A stretch of DNA of 64,000 bases from Coptis chinensis (lineage: Eukaryota; Streptophyta; Magnoliopsida; Ranunculales; Ranunculaceae). Below the pieces are notes generated by a model. It worked only from the letters and a program-made list of their open reading frames with translations, was not told the origin of the DNA and did no database searches. Shown piece after piece: positions 26,001 to 36,500 of this stretch (the first letter of the stretch is position 1; the number at the start of each line of letters is the position of its first letter). The DNA is taken from contig CM027377.1 of assembly GCA_015680905.1 (NCBI GenBank), forward strand, positions 18,500,501 through 18,564,500, read 5' to 3'. Both the position numbers and the translations under genes were made by a program.

Positions 26001-26852
26001 CCACTTCAATGATTTTTGAGGTTGAACCTTTTCGAAACAGATGAAAACACGTCAAAGATCCGGATTCGTTATTACTGCATATGAATATATATAGTTTTTT
26101 TTTTTGGTAAGAATAAAACACCTGCCTTACAATGGAAGTACACTCTGAGTAGTCTATAAACCAAACAAAGCTTTTTTTTCCTTTTAATGGAAAAGGCATT
26201 GCCTCAGGTAAATCAGTACTGATGGGGATACAAATGTTATTGAAGCAACAACTTAGAATTCCTTGGTACATGATATTTTCTGCAACCCTGCTATAGCTGG
26301 ACGATTTTAGATTATATAATATAGGGGAGTAAAGTAAACATTATGTTTATGCTATTACATTGGATGAAATACTGTAGAAGGAAATGAAGCTGCTGATTCC
26401 AATGCTTAATATGGTTAGACTAGTGTAAACTATGCATTTGTCATAATTCATTTACGGCTGGTTTTCCGTTTAGTAGCTTCTGAGCTGTGAAATCAAACCA
26501 CTGAAGTCTAATATAGGATATGTTAATCCATTATATTGATAAAATTTTCTGAGGTCTGTACATGTTATTGTAGCTCATAGCTAGATATGGAGGATCTTAT
26601 GTGTTTACAATGACAACATCATCGGGTCTGGAGGGTGAGGTGGAGAAGTTGGTACGCAGAATCTGTCCCAGTGCCAAGAAGATATATCACATATCGGGAA
26701 CCCAGAAGTTTGAACTGCCGAAGAAAGTAGTGAGAATAGCAGATGTTTTCCAAGCAGTTGAGAATGCAAAGACAAAGTTCCCTGTACATGCTTGGGGTCT
26801 AGCCGATACCAGCCTAGAGGATGTCTTTATCAAGGTTGCTGGAAGGGAATAA
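17089..26852 (+). CDS. half-size ABC transporter, subfamily A (ABCA), 18 exons, 903 aa
   Basis: Exons: 17089-17163, 17763-18090, 18230-18276, 18435-18561, 19373-19492, 19601-19716, 20450-20608, 22187-22349, 22422-22547, 22639-22722, 23100-23467, 24034-24234, 24584-24693, 24813-24897, 25025-25153, 25277-25382, 25585-25673, 26574-26852. All use GT/AG borders and sum to 2,712 nt (903 aa plus TAA). One N-terminal membrane segment (about residues 31-52) is followed by a Cys-rich non-cytosolic domain, a hydrophobic block in exons 7-11, and one nucleotide-binding domain: GPNGAGKTT Walker A (about 626-634), [12 protein letters not shown] signature (from about 727), [10 protein letters not shown] Walker B/D-loop (about 750-759) and HSMEEAE H-loop. 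One membrane half plus one NBD is the plant ABC2/ATH-type half-transporter, which must dimerise. Substrates are usually lipids; that part is family inference. Compared with the next paralogue, exon 2 lacks 25 codons and exon 3 lacks 11, all in frame. Confidence 0.93.
21955..22062 (+). repeat. perfect 54-bp tandem duplication in intron 7
   Basis: Two identical adjacent 54-bp units (21955-22008 and 22009-22062), each starting TCCAACTCTTTCAAATTAAC and ending GTCTTCATTTG. They lie about 120 bp upstream of exon 8. Perfect identity means either a very recent slippage event or an assembly duplication. Confidence 0.95.
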
Positions 26853-27179
26853 GCATTTAAAAAATATACTCCTCTTCATTCTTGTTTATGGACGAGGTCT
26901 ATACTTTATTTTTAAACGGTGTTTTATAGCTGTTTAATTTTATTATATGGTTTCATACATACATTTCTAAAATGTGGTTTATCCCAAAACTTATAAACTT
27001 GTAATAATAATATTCTCTTATTCCATCTCCTTCCTCTCTTTCATCTATTCTTCTTCCATCAGTTTCCATGAAAGAAAATAGTGGATGGTGTCCGCCTCGA
27101 AGTCCCAGCACACCAATTAGATTTAGAATGCCAACACTAAAACGGCGTAGCCAATCTATAATCTCAATTCTCAAGTCTC

Positions 27180-27569
27180 AACATTGTCCATTGTTCAAAT
27201 TTCGGCAGATTTAGTGAGAGCAATTTGACACTTGCAGGACCCACACGGTTCAGAAACACTGGGGCACTGAAAACAACAAATCTTTGAAATGTAAGAGTGT
27301 AGTTGATATTTAAAAGGTCAAAATTCACCGTGTGCCGCCCTTGTACGTAACATGAACGTATATTTTTCTTAGTTATTTAACGAGGCAGTCCACCAGTCCA
27401 CTTCAAAAAGACTGGATAACTGGACTTGTTTTGACACTTGGCTACAAGCTCAAAACCATTGTCAATTCTTATGAGAAACTAATCACTTTGCATTCTGTCA
27501 AGAACAAGAAAGAAAGAGGAAGAGATAACTCTCTTTCCCTCTCTCTCTCTCTGGCATTTGATTTTGATC
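27180..27569 (+). promoter_or_regulatory. probable promoter/leader of the second intact ABCA gene
   Basis: The last ~80 bp repeat the arrangement seen before the previous paralogue: CATTCTGTCAAGAACAAG, AAGAGGAAGAG, a long CT microsatellite-like leader and then the ATG in a TTTTGATCATGGATTCCATG context. No strong TATA box is visible at the expected distance. The start codon is chosen because the first 25 residues (MDSMHGPSSFKAQSNALLRK...) align with the other copies and end on the same exon border. Confidence 0.45.
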
Positions 27570-30500
27570 ATGGATTCCATGCATGGCCCTTCTAGTTTCA
27601 AGGCTCAGTCTAATGCTTTGCTTAGAAAAAACCTTACTATACAGGTCTCTCTCTCTCTCTGGTGTTGTTCTTCATGTATATATTCTTTAATATGTTTATG
27701 GATTCTTAATATATTAGTTGGTCTAATTTTGTTTTTTTGTTAAATATTTGAATCTTATAAGCAGCCAATGTATATTAGGATTTTGTTTAATGGATGGAAA
27801 GGACATGTCCTTTTTCGTTCAAGTAAATTTACATGTACAATTAACTAGTTTGATTTTTCTTACTTGCTTTACTGTAACTGCTTCTAGTAAAAGACAGTGG
27901 ACTTGCTTTTCCAGCTGTTTAGGAAAACTTATGTATCAAGTCAATGCGTAAGTGGATTAAGAGATGAGAAAATTGACGACTTTATGAGTATTGGTATTCG
28001 AAAATTTTCGTTTCATTTTTCCTCCCAGATTATGAAGTCTAAAATTTTGTAAAATGACTTGCTTTGCATTCATTGGATCAAATTGAGTGACAGTAAATTT
28101 TGACTGATTTTTGCAAATGGGATGGTCTTGAATTGAACGTTTAAACTTGTGGTTGGTAAGTTGGTTACATGTTTTAACCAAAGGTGTTTCTTTAGATTAG
28201 CTGTGGGTACAGTAGTGGAAAGATCTTCAATTTTTATATTGTAATTTTGATAGGAAAAGATATATTTTTTCTTTGCTCTTTGGTTTTGCAGAAACGTAAT
28301 TTCAAATCACAATGCGTGTTTTTTGTATTCCCCATTCTTCTCTGTGTGCTTCTTGCTGTTCTACAAAAAGTGGTTGATCATGAACTGAAGAAAGATTTTA
28401 AAGTGGTCATATGTGACTGCACTTGCATTCGCACGAATAGTGATGGTTCATGTAAGAAGCAGTGCACACCTGTTTCTCAAGATCCTGATGATGCTGGTTC
28501 TGATGGTTCTAATTCTTGTCCAATACCTAGCCCTCCGGAATGGCGTCCTGTTCTGCAGTTACCTCGTCCTATATATCTTGCGGTAAGAACTGATGCTATT
28601 GCATTTCCAGGCTTGCCAGTTGAATCTTGCAGGAAATCAAAGTCCTGCCCAGCAACAATACTACTGACTGGTAGTGATCAAGCTTTTGGAGAAAGTATGG
28701 CCCCATCATTCCCTCTCTTCATGAAAACTCAATTTGTGTTAAAATAAGTAATGCACTCCAACAATTTGCATTCTTGTAATTCTAATGATTCCTGTTCTTT
28801 GCTGTAATTAATGTTTTCATAGTCAGAACCGCAGGAATCTGAATGTTATTCTTTAATATGTTAATAGGCGTGTCAGCTAATTTCTTTAGAAGTGGCTTTT
28901 CTCTGAATTCCACTGAAAGTTTGGATGATTTATCCACTGCTGTTCTGGTTAGTTGCTCATAAAATCTTGTTTGTGTTTGCTTTAGTCTTGATATTTCTGT
29001 AGGCTTTGATACTAATATTCCCTGCGCAAATCTTTCAGGGGTCTGACTACTATCCTCCTGATAATGGCTACAAAGTAGATGACCCTGCTCAATACTCTCT
29101 ATACATCATTCAGTCTCAGTGTCAACCGAACTCTACGATACCTATTCCCTTCGAGATAGGCTCCACTACACAAACAAGTTAACCATCTTTGCTCATAAAT
29201 CAACATCAAGATTTTTTTTTTTTTACTTTTCCTAGTTGAATTAGTTTTCCTAATTTTCTCTGTTGCAGGTGTGTAGATAAGTAGGAGTAGTGTGACATAG
29301 ATACTTGCGCTGCTTTTGATAGAAATTTATGCCCTTACAAATTATTCATTACACTAATATCAGTGAGAGAGAGGGGGGGTGTGGTTTAGTTGAGCAACAT
29401 CTCTTGTTTTAAAGAAGAAATTTTTAAAGTCGGAAAACAAATCTAACACAGGTATGTTTTTTATATTTTCTTTCTCCACAAGTAAATGGAATGTTCCCGT
29501 GAACCTTTCCTGCGCTATTAAAGATAGTCTTTTTTTCTAGTGACTGAAATGTAGTATGCATAAACTACATATTAAGATATCTTACAAACTGTCCTAGAAC
29601 TGTGAGAGCCAGGGGTGAGGATTGGGAATGGTTTAAGGGTGGTTGCCTTCTCTTCTCAATTGTGTCAAATACGATATTACTTGACAATGTCGACTAATTG
29701 ATCTATCCTTGCTTCATTTCTCTTTAGAAGATCAAAAAATTTATGGAAAACAAATTGATAAAGTGAGGTGGATATGCAGTATTAGGTGATATGTAAAATG
29801 TGACTTGACATTGTACACCTGCTCTTGTGCCTGCTTAATGCTTATGCACCATTTGCACTGCCATGCATTTTGTAAACTGTCATCAAGGTCTGTTGAAGGG
29901 TGAAGTCTCTCTATCTGTTTCCTTCTCTGTTTTGTGATTATTTACGGTATGCACGTACACTGAACTTTTACTTTTTTGGAGTTAGACGCAACATGCTTGA
30001 GTGGCTTATGTCTATGGCGCAAAAGTTCTTCAGCGATAAATGAGGAGCTCTTTAGTGGTTACATAGATGGAAATGAGATAGTCTCAGGTTGGTCTATACA
30101 TATGCACCTTATGTGCTCAACATGTTGGTTTTGAAAGTATATTTCTATGGTAAATACTACTGGTTTGATTTATGTGGGTGACTCTCTGTAGCTTATGATT
30201 TTTTAAATTCGGACAAGAATAACTTCAAAGTGAATATTTGGTATAATTCGAGTTATAAGAGCCAGGGAGAGGTCGTACGGCTGCGTGTTCCACGCTTAGT
30301 GAATCTGGTATGTCTTCAACTTCATGATTGCGCTCTTTTGTTTGGTTGAATTTTAGGTTTTTTTTGTTGAATTAGACCTTACTTGCACCGTAGTACTTGC
30401 ATTAAGAGAGGTGCTCACATTAATATTATTTTTTGATTCTCTCATGCTCAATCGCTAGATCAGAAGATGTCAATCAATGATGATCTGTGGAGTCATCAGT

Positions 30501-33500
30501 TACTTTGTATCTAAATTATTTATTCTAATTTTTTTTAAAGTGGGTGTGTTTATATGGGTGTGAAGCTGTATTCCTCTCCATCTATTCTCGTCTCTCTGTC
30601 ACGAACTATCTACAATCCTCTGATTCCTTGATGTCTGAAAATTTGACTGATAACTTGTGTACACATTGCTATTTTCATGTGACACACCGACCTAACTGTT
30701 TTTCGGAAGCGTTTTTGTTTCTTCCCTCTTAGTTAACCTGTCAATTTATCTTGCAAATATGTAAACAAGGGTGCTAGTTTCTGGTACGAGTAGAAAGTGT
30801 CAGTCTGATACAAATCATTTTAAACTTTGTTCATATGTTTCAGTTAATGGGTCTGACACGACATATTTTCAGAAATAGAGTGCCCTTTTTTCGATAACGG
30901 AAATTGGAATGTCCTGAGAAATAGCATTAATTTTCTTTTGATGAATATTCTGACTGGAAATTGAGCTAAGAGGAAAAAGAAAAAGTTATTCGAGAGCTTA
31001 GGCTCCTTGACGTGCACATTATTTTATATATGATTCATATCCTAATATTTTGTTCCGAGTTCATTGTACTGGTGGTTTTATCCCCCACTTCCTGTTTTTT
31101 ACTTATTTATTTATTCTAGTTACTTCACCACCATTATTTAGCATTCTGTGATAGAGAACACATGCTGATATTTTCTATGTATGTGTAGGTCTCTAGCGCT
31201 TATCTCCAATTTTTGAGAGGGGCTGGTGTGATGGCACAATTTGATTTTATCAAAGAAATGCCTCAATTTCCACCAACTTCTGGAGGGCTAGATCCTTCTT
31301 CTTATTTTGGTGTACTGATTTACACATGGTTCATTTTGCAACTTTTCCCGGTAAGGATGATAAATTATAACTTCCTGTAGCATTCTGGCTGACCGAGTTG
31401 AGTGTTAAGAGTAGTTGGGACTTTTATTTTATTAAGAAGTTGATTTTGGAAGTGGTTATTATATAATCATATCTAAATGTACGGTTTGCCGTTTAACAGA
31501 TCAATTTTAAGTAAATGAAAATAAGGAGTACATTCTTCCAAAATTAGAGGCGACAATTTCTTCTAATAGTCTCAAGTCTCAACTCTAAAATGGACCCGAT
31601 GTAAAGATCATAGTCTCTAAAGATTCTCTTCAAATTAGTGAATAATGCTGACAGTTTTTTTTCCGTCGTCATTTGATGTATTTATAAAAATGAAGATCAG
31701 CCATAGGTAAGTTATGACTGTAAATTTGGTTGTTGTGTTATTTGACTCCTGTTTTAGTAAATATTCTCACCACAGTCTGCCTTATGATGTAGGTTATGCT
31801 GACATCTCTGGTTTATGAGAAGCAAGAAAATCTAAGAATGATGATGAAAATGCATGGGCTCAGTGATGGTGCCTATTGGGCTATATCATATGCATATTTT
31901 TTTGTCCTATCCTTTACCTACATCCTCTGTCTTGTGGTATTTGGTTCCATTACTGGTAAGTTACTATAAACAGACGTCTTTACTATAAGCTCCGTAGTTA
32001 ACTCCTATTGAATCTCTTGCGCACAGGATTGAAAATTTTCACAATGAACGATTACAGCATACAATTCCTGTTCTATTTCATCTACATCAACCTACAGATA
32101 ACAACAGCTTTCCTTTTGGCAACAATTTTCTCCAGAGTCAAGATTGCTACAGGTTCCATTGTCACTTGCATGAATTTATATACTGCCGAAGTGTGAAACC
32201 CATCCACAAAAGTATTTACTTTTCTTTGTTGGATATGATGACAGTAATTGCATACATATATGCATTCGGATCAGGGCTCATAGGAAAATTCCTTTTCCAG
32301 GATTTCCTTGAAGATGAATCCTTTCCCAGTGAGTTGATATCTTAAACTTATAAAATTATATTTATTGAGATCTTGTTCTATCTATTAGAGTTTCTTGCGT
32401 AAACGTTTTTTGATGTTACATGGACACATCATATTTTAGAAATAATCCGTGTCAGATACGTGTCTACCTATCCGTGTCGTACACGACACATGCACATATA
32501 GTATGTGATATACCTCACTTTTTGGTATTTCAGCATGTCTTACACTTTGTACTGTGCTGGATTCGGAAACATGTATCTGTGTCAATGTAACTTAGCCTTT
32601 TGTAATACCAATTTGGATTGATGGATTGATGATTGGTTGGTTAATCTCATTTGGTTTGGTCTAACCAACGGAAACACCTTCTTTTCACTTCATTTTAATT
32701 TATTCTTATGCTTACCACACGTGCAGCTTTAAAATCAAATTATGATATATCAGTTTTCGTTAGGTTTAAAAGCATTCTCATATATAATGTCATTTACATC
32801 TACATTTACCTTTGTTTCGTAGGACGCTGGATTGTTGTTATGGAGTTTTTCCCTAGCCTGTCTCTGTTCCGTGGGCTATATGATTTACAAGATTCTTCCA
32901 GTTCAGGACTTGCCGTGGGATCTAGTGGAATGAGGTGGATAGATATGAATGATAGGATAAATGGGATGAAAGAAGTCTTAATCATCATGTTTCTAGAATG
33001 GTGTATTCTACTTCCTGTGGCATACTATCTTGATCAAGTTGTATCCGTTGGAAGTGGTGTCAGAAAGCACCCACTATTTTTCTTGAAAAACTTCCAGAAG
33101 AAGCATTTGTTAACTTTTCAGAGGACAAATATGCATAAAAAGGGATCAAATGTTTCTGTTGAAATGGAGAAACCTGATGTTACTGAAGAGGTAAATCTCT
33201 TTCTCTGTCACAAATCAAGGTTTTTTTTTTTATGTAGTTGAATCTTTTAATGAGTTACAATGTGACAGTTGGTCTACCATGTCTACTGATGATGCATAGG
33301 ACTTACCTCTCTAACACTCGATGTTGCTCTTATGAAATTTCTGATACTTAACTTGATTAATTAGAATTATGTTCATCGACAATGTTATAAGTAACTTAAC
33401 CAGTTCAAATTTGACCTCATTGCTTTCCTTCTTCATCAAAATGATATCGATATTTTTCCTGTGATCACAGCTTCCTGTGATTATATTCCTTCCTGGTGGG

Positions 33501-36500
33501 TTCCTAAGTTTTCTTTTCCCAACGCAATAAAATGTGCAACCAATTGATTTTTTTTTCATTGGAATTTCCTGTGAGAGATTTCCTCACTTTGAAAGGCTGG
33601 ACGGATCAGCAAGTTCTACTCTCCATGTACAGCATAATGGGTATGGCCACTTGCAACCACCATGCTGACGGTAGATCACCTGTCACACCGTAGAATACTC
33701 TCTGTTTGTTTTCGAGGATGAAAGTTATGAGATGTCTATTCTTTGATAGGTATGGAAAAGTTATTAAATTTTCTCTTTGTGTATTTCAGAGGAAGAAAGT
33801 CAAAAAGTTACTTCTCAGTCCCAATACGAGCTATGCCGTCATATGTGATAATCTCGAAAAGATGTATCATGGAAAGGATGGAAACCCTGAGATACACGCA
33901 GTTAAAGGGTTTTCCCTTGCGTTGCCTCAAGGGGAATGCTTTGGTATGCTTGGTCCTAATGGCGCTGGAAAGACCACCTCTATCAGTATGGTGAGACAAA
34001 ACTTCTTGTAAAGATTATAAATAATATGTAGAGATGCTGTTTAAGATAATTGCATAGATGCAGGAAAAAGAGTCCTCTTATATCTTAATTTATTTACACC
34101 CTTGTTTATTGTTCTGAACACCCTACACAGATCACTTGATCATTGTCAGCACTAACTGAAATGGGTATGTTTAGAGGGACCAGTGATCAGCTGCTCTTTG
34201 TTCATCTAGAGTTTAGTCCGCATTTCCTGTTAGCCCTTCAATACGCTTCGTCTTGTTAAAAAGTTGAACAATTGAAAAAAAAAAAAAAAAAAAAACTGAT
34301 GCTTCACAGAATCTCATCCAATCCCCCTCTCTACTCACAGATGATTGGGCTCACAATACCAACCTCTGGCACAGCATTCATTCAGGGCATGGACATAAGA
34401 ACTGACATGAACAAAATATATACCAGTATGGGTGTATGCCCTCAGCACGAGTAAGCAACTACTATTGATATTTTTCTTCAAAGAACTTCATGAATCTTAG
34501 TTCTCAAATAATGACATTATTACAGCCTTTTTTTTTCTGATGAAACTCTTTTCTAATTATATCCAGCCTTCTCTGGGAAAAGCTAACCGGAAGGGAGCAT
34601 CTGCTCTTCTATGGAAGACTGAAGAATCTCAAGGGTTCTGCCTTGACACAAGTAAGTTTTTGCCATGTCATCCCTGTTTTGCTTGCTCACCTCTGGCTTA
34701 TGATTTTGAAGATGGCACATTACACATATGGTTATCTGCTGAGAACAGTTAATTATTAAGTAATTAACTGAGTAAATTTGACAAAATGCATGGGTGTCGG
34801 ATCTTTATCTCAAGAAATTTATTGTTGTAAATGACCACATTGAGCCGCTCGTTTTGTTTTGTTCTGTCAAGAATAGGATGAGAGGGAAATGCGTACACAC
34901 AAGTTCTGTATATGTTGCCTTTTAGGTACTTCTTTTGACTGCAACATTCATCGAGGGAATTCACTTATGCTCATTTACTTACTCATCTATTCTTGGTATT
35001 CCTTTTGCATGAAGCACTTCCTCTGCAATGCGTTTATTTGAATAGAAAATAACTGAATGATCCAACACCAGTGTACATAAAATCCATCTACACTAAGGAT
35101 TTGTGAAGCCAGGTTTTGTACTCATGTTCTGTTGGCCCTTCACAATCTCATGAAAACTTTTTGGGAGGGCTGTGAACTGTAATAGTTTATACTATTAGTA
35201 TATTGGTAATAGGGTTCTACAATAATTTACAATTGAAATAGTAAAATCGTAATGGCACTTAGGTGGCGCCTATGTGGAGGTGTAATTTTACACCCCCATT
35301 GGAGATGCCCTAAGGTATTCTGTTATTTTGTTCCTCACTTTCTGGGAAAGTGGAAAGTGTGAGTTGTGTCCCACCACCGCTCGATCAAAACGTATATCAA
35401 ACTACGGTCGGCGTTTAGATAACCACATCGAAACAATGACCCAAATAGAGATTGTAAATTTTCATTTTTTATGCCTTCAAAACAATCTCCTTTGGCAACT
35501 ATTATCTTCCACCAATTGTTCACGGATACCCAACAACACCGCCAATTTCATCGCCCCTCTCTAAACATTTATTTATTAAAATTAAAGAAAATACAAATTA
35601 TGATGTTAAAGAAATCAAATTTAACGATAAAATGCTTACCATATTTACACGATGAGAGATGTGAGTTTATGGGTTTCTAGCCAACCATTATCTTCCACCA
35701 ATTGTTCACGGATGCCCAACAACACCACAATTTCATCCCCTCCCTAAACATTTATTCATTAAAATTAAAGAAAATACAAATTATGATGTTAAAGAAATCA
35801 AATTTAACGATGAAATTATTACTATATTTACACAATGAGAGATGTGAGTTTCCGGGTTTCTAGCCAATGTAGCATGTGTTAGTGGATCGACTGGGTCTGG
35901 AAATTGAATTACTAGAGGGTTTTGCAAATTATAGACTTCATCGACGTTTTCATTCTTATCGACGTTTAGCGTTGACGTTGACTCTTGTGTCAATCTACTA
36001 ACTGATTTTCGACCGAAAAATCGTTTACCCTTGTTACTCATTTTGCGTGACACCTGCAATTCAATCAACAATATCCTCTTTATAACTTCAATTTAAACAA
36101 AATGTACAATTTCAAACTAACATTCATCAATTCCAACATTCTAATTCAATCATAATTTAATTTAATTCAATCACAATTCAATTCAATTCTAAAATCGAAT
36201 TTGCAATTCTAATTCAATCACAATTTAATTCAATTCACAATTTAATTCAATTTTAAAATCAACATTCAATTCAATTTTAAAATCGAATTTGCAATTCTAA
36301 TTCTAATTCAATTCAATTTTAAAATCAATTCAATCACAATTCAATTCAATTATAAAATCAACATTAAATTCAATTCTAAAATTGTATTTGCAATTCTAAT
36401 TCAATTCAATTCAATATAAAAATCAATTCAATCACAATTCAATTCAATCATAATTAACATTTCTAAAATTGAATTTCAATAGGAGAGAGTGAAACTTACG